From: Colletes latitarsis | Taxonomy: Eukaryota; Arthropoda; Insecta; Hymenoptera; Colletidae | Assembly: GCF_051014445.1 (NCBI RefSeq) | Contig: NW_027488367.1 | Location: forward strand, 24,599,501-24,663,500 | Direction: 5' to 3' | Length of the DNA stretch: 64,000 bases | Part shown: piece by piece, positions 1 through 11,765 of the stretch | How the letters are laid out: the number at the start of each line of letters is the position of its first letter | Numbering within the stretch: the stretch's first letter is position 1 | Position numbers and translations under genes: made by a program | Notes under the pieces: model-generated | The model's input: only the letters and a program-made list of their open reading frames with translations | Database searches by the model: none | What the model was told of the DNA's origin: nothing

Positions 1-161
1 TCTGGGATTTGCTCTCATCAGGCTCATTCTTTCGCATATTTCTCATACTTGATGGCTAGATCCTGGGCTGTTTCTGGATTGTATGACGTAGTAATGTGGG
101 TCCACACTGAAACAATCAATTAAACCTGGTCTTGATAAATATTTTAGAGGATAACGCATGT

Positions 162-183
162 TAGGTCTGGGATAGGTCTGGGA
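162..183. repeat. Internal 11-bp duplication inside monomers (example)
   Basis: TAGGTCTGGGA occurs twice in direct succession (162-172 and 173-183). Many monomers carry this perfect version; others carry the diverged form GTTAGGTCTAG/GTTAGGCCTGG. It suggests the start of the monomer arose by a short tandem duplication. The retroposon at 17,775 is inserted next to the first copy of this pair. Confidence 0.85.
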
Positions 184-325
184 TTTGCCCTCATCAGACT
201 CATACTTTCGCACACTTCACATACTCGTTGAACAGATCCTGGGTTACTTTCTGGTTTGGATCACATAGTAATGTGGTACCACACTGAAACAGTCGATTAA
301 ACCAGGTTTCGATCAATATTTTTGA

Positions 326-501
326 GGATAACGCATGTTAGGTCTAGGTTAGGCCTGGGATTCTCACTCATCAGACTCATACTTTCGCATTCTTCACATA
401 CTTGTTGAACGGATCCTGGGTTTTTTCTGGTTTGCATCAGGTAGTAATGTGGTACCACACTGAAACAGTCCATTAAACCTGGTTTGGATGAATATTTTAG
501 A
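326..501. repeat. Representative 176-bp monomer
   Basis: One complete unit counted from GGATAACGC to the base before the next GGATAACGC. It carries the AGGTTAGGCCTGGGAT type of first segment, CTCATCAG, ACTTTCGC, the ATTCTTCACATAC type of middle segment, GATCCTGGG, the GTGGTACCAC palindrome and CAGTCCATTAAACC. The phase is arbitrary. 177-bp units often have TATTTTTGAGG where 176-bp units have TATTTTAGAGG, but other one-base indels also occur. Confidence 0.95.
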
Positions 502-2383
502 GGATAACGCATGTAAGGTCTAGGTTAGCCCTGGGATTTCCACTCATCAGACTCATACTTTCGCATTCTTCTCATACTTGTTGAACTGATCCTGGGTTTT
601 TTCTGGTTTGGATCACGTAGTAATGTGGTACCACACTGAAACAGACGATTAAACCTGGTTTCGATCAATATCTTAGAGGATAACGCAAGTTAAGTCTGGG
701 ATTGGTCTGGGATTTGACCTCATCAGACTCATACTTTCGCACACTTCACATACTCGTTGAACAGATCCTGGGTTATTTTCTGGTTTGGATCACATAGTAA
801 TGTGGCACCACACTGAAACAGTCGATTAAACCACGTTTCGATCAATATTTTTGAGGATAACGCATGTTAGGTCTAGGTTAGGCCTGGGATTTTCACACAT
901 CAGACTCATACTTTCGCATTCTTCACATACTTGTTGAACGGATCCTGGGTTTTTTCTGGTTTGGATCACGTAGTAATGTGGGACCACACTGAATCAGTCA
1001 ATTAAACCTGGTTTCGACCAATATTTTAGAGAATAATTCATGTTAGCTCTAGGTTAGGTCTGGGATTTTCTCTCATCAGGCTCATTCTTTCGCATATTTC
1101 TCATACTTGATGGCTAGATCCTGGGCTTTTTCTGGATTGGATCACGTAGTAATGAAGTACAACACTGAAACAGTCAATTAAACCTGGTTTCCATCAATAT
1201 TTTAGAGGACAGCGCATGTTAGGTCTAGGTTAGGCCTGGGATTTGCACTGATCAGGGTCATACTTTCGCAGTTTTAACATACATGTTGACCTGATCGAGG
1301 GTTTTTTCTGCTTTGGATCACGTAGTAAAGTGGTACCACACTGAAACAGTCCATTAAACCTAGTTTGGATCAATTGTTTAGAGGATAACGCATGTTAGGT
1401 CTAGGTTAGCCCTGAGATTTTCACTCATCAGACTCATACTTTCGCATTCTTCTCATACTTGTTGAACAGATCCTGGGTTTTTTCTGGTGTGTATCACGTA
1501 GAAGTGTGGTACCACACTGAAACAGTCCATTAAACCTGGTTTGGATCAATTGTTTAGAGGATAACGCATGTTAGGTCTAGGTTAGCCCTGGGATTTTCAC
1601 TCATCAGACTCATACTTTCGCATTCTTCTCATACATGTTGAACTGATCTTGGGGTTTTTCTGGTTTGGATCACGTAGTAATGTGGTACCACACTGAAACA
1701 GTCGATTAAACCTGGTTTCGATCAATATTTTTGAGGATAACGCAAGTTAAGTCTGGGATTGGTCTGGGATTTGACCTCATCAGACTCATACTTTCGCACA
1801 CTTCACATACTCGTTGAACAGTTCCTGGGTTATTTTCTGGTTTGGATCACATAGTAATGTGGTACCACACTGAAACAGTCGATTAAACCAGGTTTCGATC
1901 AATATTTTTGAGGATAACGCATGTTAGGTCTAGGTTAGGCCTGGGATTTTCACTCATCAGACTCATACTTTCGCATTCTTCACGTACTTGTAGAACGGAT
2001 CCTGGGTTTTTTCTGGTTAGGATCACGTAGTAATGTGGGACCACACTGAAACAGTCAATTAAACCTGGTCTTGATAAATATTTTAGAGGATAACGCATGT
2101 TAGGTCTGGGTCAGCTCTAGAATTTGCCCTCATCATGCTCATACTTTCGCATCTTTCTCATACATCATGGCTAGATCCTGGGCTATTTCTGCATTGTATC
2201 ACGTAGTAATGTGGTACCACGCTGAAACAGTCGATTAAACCTGGTTTCGATCAATATTTTAGAGGATAACGCAAGTTAAGTCTGGGATTGGTCTGGGATT
2301 TGACCTCATCAGACTCATACTTTCGCACACTTCACATACTTGTTGAACAGATCCTGGGTTTTTTCTGGTTTGTATCACGTAGT

Positions 2384-2399
2384 AGTGTGGTACCACACT
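2384..2399. other. 16-bp perfect palindrome of the monomer (example)
   Basis: AGTGTGGTACCACACT is its own reverse complement. Many monomers have at least the 12-bp core TGTGGTACCACA. Specific monomer classes lose it: TGTGGGACCACACT, TGTGGGTCCACACT, GAAGTACAACACT and GTAGTACCATACT. It could be a dimeric protein site or a small cruciform, but nothing in the sequence demonstrates binding. Confidence 0.85.
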
Positions 2400-4145
2400 G
2401 AAACAGTCCATTAAACCTGGTTTGGATGAATATTTTAGAGGATAACGCATGTAAGGTCTAGGTTAGCCCTGGGATTTCCACTCATCAGACTCATACTTTC
2501 GCATTCTTCTCATACTTGTTGAACTGATCCTGGGTTTTTTCTGGTTTGGATCACGTAGTAATGTGGTACCACACTGAAACAGACGATTAAACCTGGTTTC
2601 GATCAATATCTTAGAGGATAACGCAAGTTAAGTCTGGGATTGGTCTGGGATTTGACCTCATCAGACTCATACTTTCGCACACTTCACATACTCGTTGAAC
2701 AGATCCTGGGTTATTTTCTGGTTTGGATCACATAGTAATGTGGTACCACACTGAAACAGTCGAGTAAACCAGGTTTCGATCAATATTTTAGAGGATAACG
2801 CATGTTAGGTCTAGGTTAGGCCTGGGATTTGACCTCATCAGACTCATACTTTCGCATTCTTCACATACATGTTGAACGGATCCTGGGTTTTTTCTGGTTT
2901 GGATCACGTAGTAATGTGGGACCACACTGAAACAGTCAATTAAACATGGTTTCGATCAATATTTTAGAGGATATCGCAAGTTAGGTCTGGGATAGGTCTG
3001 GGATTTTCACTCATCAGACTCATACTTTCGCATTCTTCACATACTTGTTGAACGGATCCTGTGTTTTTTCTGGATTGAATCACGTAGTAATGTGGTAGCA
3101 CACTGAAACATTCAATGAAACCTGGTCTGGATAAATATTTTAGAGGATAACGCAAGTTAGGTCTGGGATAGGTCTGGGATTAGCCCTCATCAGACTCATA
3201 CTTTCGCTTTCTTCATACTTGTTGAACGGATCCTGGCCTTTTTCTGGATTGCATCACGTAGTAATGTAGTACCATACTGAAACAGTCAATGAAACCTGGT
3301 TTCCATCAATATTTTAGAGGACAACGCAAGTTAGGTCTAGGTAAGGCCTGAGATTTTCACTGATCAGACTCATACATTCGCATTCTTCACATACTTGTTG
3401 AACGGATCCTGGCCTTTTTCTGGATTGCATCACGTAGTAATGTAGTACCATACTGAAACAGTCAATGAAACCTGGTTTCCATCAATATTTTAGAGGACAA
3501 CGCAAGTTAGGTCTAGGTAAGGCCTGAGATTTTCACTGATCAGACTCATACATTCGCATTCTTCACATACTTGTTGAACGGATCCTGGGTTTTTTCTGGT
3601 TTGGATCACGTAGTAATGTGGGACCACACTGAAACAATCAATTAAACCCTGTCTTGATAAATATTTTAGAGGATAACGCATGTTAGGTCTGGGATAGGTC
3701 TGGGATTAGCCCTCATCAGACTCATACTTTCGCATATTTCTCATACTTCATGGCTAGATCCTGGGCTATTTCTGGATTGGATCACGTAGTAAAGTGGTAC
3801 CACACTGAAACATTCAATGAAACCTGGTCTGGATATAAATTTTAAAGGATAACGCATGTTAGGTCTGGGATAGGTCTGGGATTAGCCCTCATCAGACTCA
3901 TACTTTCGCTTTCTTCATACTTGTTGAACGGATCCTGGCCTTTTTCTGGATTGCATCACGTAGTAATGTAGTACCATACTGAAACAGTCAATGAAACCTG
4001 GTTTCCATCAATATTTTAGAGGACAACGCAAGTTAGGTCCAGGTAAGGCCTGAGATTTTCACTGATCAGACTCATACATTCGCATTCTTCACATACTCGT
4101 TGACGAGATCCTGGGTTTTTTTCTAGTTTGTATCACGTTGTAATG

Positions 4146-5270
4146 TGGGACCACACTGAAACAATCAATTAAACCTTGTCTTGATAAATATTTTAGAGGA
4201 TAACGCATGTTAGGTCTGGGATAGGTCTGGGATTAGCCCTCATCAGACTCATACTTTCGCATATTTCTCATACTTCATGGCTAGATCCTGGGCTATTTCT
4301 GGATTGGATCACGTAGTAAAGTGGTACCACACTGAAACATTCAATGAAACCTGGTCTGGATATAAATTTTAAAGGATAACGCATGTTAGGTCAAGGTTAG
4401 GTCTAAGATTTGCCCTCATCAGGCTCACAGTTTCGCGTTTTTCACATAGTTGTCGAACAGAACCTGGGTTTTATGTGGTTTGGATCACGTAGTAATGTGG
4501 TACCACACTGAAACTTCAATTAAACCTGGTCTTGTTAAATATTTTAGAGGATAACGCATGTTAGGTCTGGGATAGGTCTGGGATTAGCCCTCATCAGACT
4601 CATACTTCCGCACACTTCACATACTCGTTGACGAGATCCTGGGTTTTTTTCAAGTTTGGATCACGCAGTAATGTGGTACCACACTGAAACAGTCGATTAA
4701 ACCTGGTTTCGATCAATATTTTTGAGGATAACGCATGTTAGGTCTGGGATAGGTCTGGGATTACCCCTCATCAGACTCATACTTTCGCTTTCTTCATACT
4801 TGTTGAACGGATCCTGGCCTTTTTCTGGATTGCATCACATAGTAATGTAGTACCATACTGAAACAGTCAATGAAACCTGGTTTCCATCAATATTCTAGAG
4901 GACAACGCAAGTTAGGTCTAGGTAAGGCCTGAGATTTTCACTGATCAGACCCATACATTCGCATTCTTCACATACTCGTTGACGAGATCCTGGGTTTTTT
5001 TCTAGTTTGTATCACGTTGTAATGTGGGACCACACTGAAACAATCAATTAAACCTTGTCTTGATAAATATTTTAGAGGGTAACGCATGTTAGGCTTGGGT
5101 TAGGTCTAGGATTTGCACTCAGCAGGCTCATACTTTCGCATATCTCTCATACTTCATGGCTAGATCCTGGGCCGTTTCTGGATTGTATCACGTAGTAATG
5201 TGGTACCACGCTGAAACAGTCAATTAAACCTGGTTTCGATCAATATTTTAGAGGATAACGCAAGTTAGGT
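4146..5270. repeat. Duplicated block, copy 1 (partner at 6,961-8,085)
   Basis: The order of monomer variants here is repeated 2,815 bp downstream (16 monomers minus 1 bp). Shared rare variants include GGTCAAGGTTAGGTCTAAGA (4,389 and 7,204), AGAACCTGGGTTTTATGTGG, and AGGGTAACGCATGTTAGGCT. The match ends where this copy has CTGGGATTGG and the partner has CTGGCATAGG. Edges are approximate. Confidence 0.8.
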
Positions 5271-5958
5271 CTGGGATTGGTCTGGGATTTGACCTCATCA
5301 GACTCATACTTTCGCACACTTCACATACTCGTTGAACAGATCCTGGGTTATTTTCTGGTTTGGATCACATAGTAATGTGGTACCACACTGAAACGGTCGA
5401 TTAAACCAGGTTTCGATCAATATTTAAGAGGATAACGCATGTCAGGTCTAGGTTAGGCCTGGGATTTTCACTCATCAGGCTCATACTTTCGCATTCTTCA
5501 GATACTTGTTGAACGGATCCTGGTTTTTTTCTGGTTTGGATCACGTAGTAATGTGGTACCACACTGAAACAGACGATTAAACCTGGTTTCGATCAATATC
5601 TTAGAGGATAACGCAAGTTAAGTCTGGGATTGGTCTGGGATTTGACCTCATCAGACTCATACTTTCGCACACTTCACATACTCGTTGAACAGATCCTGGG
5701 TTATTTTCTGGTTTGGATCACATAGTAATGTGGTACCACACTGAAACGGTCGATTAAACCAGGTTTCGATCAATATTTAAGAGGATAACGCATGTCAGGT
5801 CTAGGTTAGGCCTGGGATTTTCACTCATCAGGCTCATACTTTCGCATTCTTCAGATACTTGTTGAACGGATCCTGGGTTTTTTCTGGTTTGGATCACGTA
5901 GTAATGTGGGGCCACACTGAAGCAGTCAATTAAACCTGGTTTCCATCAATATTTTAGA
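5253..5958. repeat. Two tandem copies of a dimer (353 bp each)
   Basis: A two-monomer unit begins at 5,253 and again at 5,606. It pairs a CTGGGATTGGTCTGGG / CACACTTCACATACTCG monomer with a GTCAGGTCTAGG / CTTCAGATAC monomer. The same pair occurs once near 9,650 and, with a GTTAGG variant, near 14,230. This shows local gain or loss of a dimer. Confidence 0.8.
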
Positions 5959-6910
5959 GGACAACGCAAGTTAGGTCTGGGATAGGTCTGGGATTTGCCC
6001 TCATCAGGCTCATACTTTCGCGTTTTTCACATACTTGTTGAACAGATCCTGGGTTTTTTCTGGTTTGGATCCCGTAGTAGTGTGGTACCACAATAAAACA
6101 GTCAATTAAACCTGGTTTCGATCAATATTTTAGAGGATATCGCAAGTTAGGTCTGGGATAGGCCTGAGATTTGCACTGATCAGACTCATACATTCGCATT
6201 TTTCACATACTTGTTGAACGGATCCTGGGTTTTTTCTGGTTTGGATCACGTAGTAATGTGGGACCACACTGAAACAATCAATTAAACCTTGTCTTGATTA
6301 ATATTTTAGAGGATAACGCATGTTAGGTCTGGGATAGGTCTGGGATTAGCCCTCATCAGACTCATACTTTCGCATATTTCTCATACTTCATGGCTAGATC
6401 CTGGGCTATTTCTGGATTGGATCACGTAGTAAAGTGGTACCACACTGAAACATTCAATGAAACCTGGTCTGGATATAAATTTTAAAGGATAACGCATGTT
6501 AGGTCAAGGTTAGGTCTAAGATTTGCCCTCATCAGGCTCACAGTTTCGCGTTTTTCACATAGTTGTCGAACAGATCCTGGGTTTTTTGTGGTTTGGATCA
6601 CGTAGTAATGTGGTACCACACTGAAACATTCAATTAAACCTGGACTTGATAAATATTTTAGGGGATAACGCATGTTAGGTCTGGGATAGGTCTGGGATTA
6701 GCCCTCATCAGACTCATACTTTCGCTTTCTTCATACTTGTTGAACGGATCCTGGCCTTTTTCTGGATTGCATCACGTAGTAATGTAGTACCATACTGAAA
6801 CAGTCAATGAAACCTGGTTTCCATCAATATTTTAGAGGACAACGCAAGTTAGGTCTAGGTAAGGCCTGAGATTTTCACTGATCAGACTCATACATTCGCA
6901 TTCTTCACAT
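5535..6910. repeat. Duplicated block, copy 1 (partner at 9,580-10,955)
   Basis: About eight monomers repeat in the same order 4,045 bp downstream (23 monomers). Landmarks include CAGACGATTAAACC at 5,570 and 9,615, GGATCCCGTAGTAG, and the CACAATAAAACAG variant. The two copies differ by scattered substitutions, for example AGATCCTGGG against AGAACCTGGG. Edges are approximate. Confidence 0.8.
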
Positions 6911-7539
6911 ACTTGTTGAACGGATCCTGCGTTTTTTCTGGTTTGGATCACGTAGTAATGTGGGACCACACTGAAACAATCAATTAAACCTTGTCTTGAT
7001 AAATATTTTAGAGGATAACGCATGTTAGGTCTGGGATAGGTCTGGGATTAGCCCTCATCAGACTCATACTTTCGCATATATCTCATACTTCATGGCTAGA
7101 TCCTGGGCTATTTCTGGATTGGATCACGTAGTAAAGTGGTACCACACTGAAACATTCAATGAAACCTGGTCTGGATATAAATTTTAAAGGATAACGCATG
7201 TTAGGTCAAGGTTAGGTCTAAGATTTGCCCTCATCAGGCTCACAGTTTCGCGTTTTTCACATAGTTGTCGAACAGAACCTGGGTTTTATGTGGTTTGGAT
7301 CACGTAGTAATGTGGTACCACACTGAAACTTCAATTAAACCTGGTCTTGTTAAATATTTTAGAGGATAACGCATGTTAGGTCTGGGATAGGTCTGGGATT
7401 AGCCCTCATCAGACTCATACTTCCGCACACTTCACATACTCGTTGACGAGATCCTGGGTTTTTTTCAAGTTTGGATCACGCAGTAATGTGGTACCACACT
7501 GAAACAGTCGATTAAACCTGGTTTCGATCAATATTTTTG

Positions 7540-9005
7540 AGGATAACGCATGTTAGGTCTGGGATAGGTCTGGGATTAGCCCTCATCAGACTCATACTTT
7601 CGCTTTCTTCATACTTGTTGAACGGATCCTGGCCTTTTTCTGGATTGCATCATGTAGTAATGTAGTACCATACTGAAACAGTCAATGAAACCTGGTTTCC
7701 ATCAATATTCTAGAGGACAACGCAAGTTAGGTCTAGGTAAGGCCTGAGATTTTCACTGATCAGACCCATACATTCGCATTCTTCACATACTCGTTGACGA
7801 GATCCTGGGTTTTTTTCTAGTTTGTATCACGTTGTAATGTGGGACCACACTGAAACAATCAATTAAACCTTGTCTTGATAAATATTTTAGAGGGTAACGC
7901 ATGTTAGGCTTGGGTTAGGTCTAGGATTTGCACTCAGCAGGCTCATACTTTCGCATATCTCTCATACTTCATGGCTAGATCCTGGCCGTTTCTGGATTGT
8001 ATCACGTAGTAATGTGGTACCACGCTGAAACAGTCAATTAAACCTGGTTTCGATCAATATTTTAGAGGATAACGCAAGTTAGGTCTGGCATAGGTCTGGG
8101 ATTCGCCCTCATCAGGCTCATACTTTCGCGTTTTTCACATACTTGTTGAACAGATCCTGGGTTTTTGCTGGTTTGTATCACGTAGTAGTGTGGTACCACA
8201 CTGAAACAGTCCATTAAACCTGGTTTGGATCAATATTTTAGAGGATAACGCATGTTAGGGCTAGGTTAGCCCTGGGATTTTCACTCATTAGACTCATACT
8301 TTCGCATTCTTCTCATACTTGTTGAACTGATCCTGGGTTTTTTCTGGTTTGGATCACGTAGTAATGTGGTACCACACTGAAACAGTCGATTAAACCTGGT
8401 TTCGATCAATATTTTAGAGGATAACGCATGTTAGGTCTAGGTCAGGCCTGGGATTTTCACTCATCAGACTCATACTTTCGCATTCTTCACATACTTGTTG
8501 AACGGATCCTGGGTTTTTTCTGGTTTGGATCACGTTGTAATGTGGGACCACACTGAAACAATCAATTAAACCTAGTCTTGATAAATATTTTAGAGGATAA
8601 CGCATGTTAGGCTTAGGTTAGGTCTAGGATTTGCACTCAGCAGGCTCATACTTTCGCATATCTCTCATACTTCATGGCTAGATCCTGGGCTGTTTCTGGA
8701 TTGTATCACGTAGTAATGTGGTACCACGCTGAAACAGTCAATTAAACCTGGTTTCGATCAATATTTTAGAGGATAACGCAAGTTAGGTCTGGCATAGGTC
8801 TGGGATTCGCCCTCATCAGGCTCATACTTTCGCGTTTTTCACATACTTGTTGAACAGATCCTGGGTTTTTTCTGGTTTGTATCACGTAGTAGTGTGGTAC
8901 CACACTGAAACAGTCCATTAAACCTGGTTTGGATCAATATTTTAGAGGATAACGCATGTTAGGGCTAGGTTAGCCCTGGGATTTTCACTCATTAGACTCA
9001 TACTT
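7540..9005. repeat. Duplicated block, copy 1 (partner at 10,710-12,172)
   Basis: The offset is about 3,168 bp (18 monomers). The marker AGGTCTGGCATAGG falls at 8,081 and 8,785 here and at 11,249 and 11,953 in the partner, so a 704-bp (4-monomer) internal spacing is preserved in both. A third marker at 9,313 lies only 528 bp (3 monomers) further on, showing local monomer loss or gain. Confidence 0.8.
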
Positions 9006-10339
9006 TCGCATTCTTCACGTACTTGTTGAACGGATCCTGGGTTTTTTCTGGTTTGGATCACGTTGTAATGTGGGACCACACTGAAACAATCAATTAAACC
9101 TAGTCTTGATAAATATTTTAGAGGATAACGCATGTTAGGCTTAGGTTAGGTCTAGGATTTGCACTCAGCAGGCTCATACTTTCGCATATCTCTCATACTT
9201 CATGGCTAGATCCTGGGCTGTTTCTGGATTGTATCACGTAGTAATGTGGTACCACGCTGAAACAGTCAATTAAACCTGGTTTCGATCAATATTTTAGAGG
9301 ATAACGCAAGTTAGGTCTGGCATAGGTCTGGGATTCGCCCTCATCAGGCTCATACTTTCGCGTTTTTCACATACTTGTTGAACAGATCCTGGGTTTTTTC
9401 TGGTTCGTATCACGTATTAGTGTGGTACCACACTGAAACAGTCCATTAAACCTGGTTTGGATCAATATTTTAGAGGATAACGCATGTAAGGTCTAGGTTA
9501 GCCCTGGGATTTCCACTCATCAGACTCATACTTTCGCATTCTTCTCATACTTGTTGAACTGATCCTGGGTTTTTTCTGGTTTGGATCACGTAGTAATGTG
9601 GTACCACACTGAAACAGACGATTAAACCTGGTTTCGATCAATATCTTAGAGGATAACGCAAGTTAAGTCTGGGATTGGTCTGGGATTTGACCTCATCAGA
9701 CTCATACTTTCGCACACTTCACATACTCGTTGAACAGATCCTGGGTTATTTTCTGGTTTGGATCACATAGTAATGTGGTACCACACTGAAACGGTCGATT
9801 AAACCAGGTTTCGATCAATATTTAAGAGGATAACGCATGTCAGGTCTAGGTTAGGCCTGGGATTTTCACTCATCAGGCTCATACTTTCGCATTCTTCAGA
9901 TACTTGTTGAACGGATCCTGGGTTTTTTCTGGTTTGGATCACGTAGTAATGTGGGGCCACACTGAAGCAGTCAATTAAACCTGGTTTCCATCAATATTTT
10001 AGAGGACAACGCAAGTTAGGTCTGGGATAGGTCTGGGATTTGCCCTCATCAGGCTCATACTTTCGCGTTTTTCACATACTTGTTGAACAGATCCTGGGTT
10101 TTTTCTGGTTTGGATCCCGTAGTAGTGTGGTACCACAATAAAACAGTCAATTAAACCTGGTTTCGATCAATATTTTAGAGGATATCGCAAGTTAGGTCTG
10201 GGATAGGCCTGAGATTTGCACTGATCAGACTCATACATTCGCATTTTTCACATACTTGTTGAACGGATCCTGGGTTTTTTCTGGTTTGGATCACGTAGTA
10301 ATGTGGGACCACACTGAAACAATCAATTAAACCTTGTCT

Positions 10340-11765
10340 TGATTAATATTTTAGAGGATAACGCATGTTAGGTCTGGGATAGGTCTGGGATTAGCCCTCA
10401 TCAGACTCATACTTTCGCATATTTCTCATACTTCATGGCTAGATCCTGGGCTATTTCTGGATTGGATCACGTAGTAAAGTGGTACCACACTGAAACATTC
10501 AATGAAACCTGGTCTGGATATAAATTTTAAAGGATAACGCATGTTAGGTCAAGGTTAGGTCTAAGATTTGCCCTCATCAGGCTCACAGTTTCGCGTTTTT
10601 CACATAGTTGTCGAACAGAACCTGGGTTTTTTGTGGTTTGGATCACGTAGTAATGTGGTACCACACTGAAACATTCAATTAAACCTGGTCTTGTTAAATA
10701 TTTTAGAGGATAACGCATGTTAGGTCTGGGATAGGTCTGGGATTAGCCCTCATCAGACTCATACTTTCGCTTTCTTCATACTTGTTGAACGGATCCTGGC
10801 CTTTTTCTGTATTGCATCACGTAGTAATGTAGTACCATACTGAAACAGTCAATGAAACCTGGTTTCCATCAATATTATAGAGGACAACGCAAGTTAGGTC
10901 TAGGTAAGGCCTGAGATTTTCACTGATCAGACTCATACATTCGCATTCTTCACATACTCGTTGACGAGATCCTGGGTTTTTTTCTAGATTGTATCACGTT
11001 GTAATGTGGAACCACACTGAAACAATCAATTAAACCTTGTCTTGATAAATATTTTAGAGGGTAACGCATGTTAGGCTTGGGTTAGGTCTAGGATTTGCAC
11101 TCAGCAGGCTCATACTTTCGCATATCTCTCATACTTCATGGCTAGATCCTGGGCCGTTTCTGGATTGTATCACGTAGTAATGTGGTACCACGCTGAAACA
11201 GTCAATTAAACCTGGTTTCGATCAATATTTTAGAGGATAACGCAAGTTAGGTCTGGCATAGGTCTGGGATTCGCCCTCATCAGGCTCATACTTTCGCGTT
11301 TTTCACATACTTGTTGAACAGATCCTGGGTTTTTTCTGGTTTGTATCACGTAGTAGTGTGGTACCACACTGAAACAGTCCATTAAACCTGGTTTGGATCA
11401 ATATTTTAGAGGATAACGCATGTTAGGGCTAGGTTAGCCCTGGGATTTTCACTCATTAGACTCATACTTTCGCATTCTTCTCATACTTGTTGAACTGATC
11501 CTGGGTTTTTTCTGGTTTGGATCTCGTAGTAATGTGGTACCACACTGAAACAGTCGATTAAACCTGGTTTCGATCAATATTTTAGAGGATAACGCATGTT
11601 AGGTCTAGGTCAGGCCTGGGATTTTCACTCATCAGACTCATACTTTCGCATTCTTCACATACTTGTTGACCGGATCCTGGGTTTTTTCTGGTTTGGATCA
11701 CGTTGTAATGTGGGACCACACTGAAACAATCAATTAAACCTAGTCTTGATAAATATTTTAGAGGA
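10340..11765. repeat. Duplicated block, copy 1 (partner at 12,803-14,228)
   Basis: The offset is 2,463 bp (14 monomers minus 1 bp), seen at the GGTCAAGGTTAGG landmark (10,547 and 13,010) and at AGGTCAGGCCTG. The match stops where this copy continues with GCATGTTAGGCTTAGG and the partner switches to GCAAGTTAAGTCTGGG. The GGTCAAGG landmark recurs again 2,112 bp later (15,122). Confidence 0.8.
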
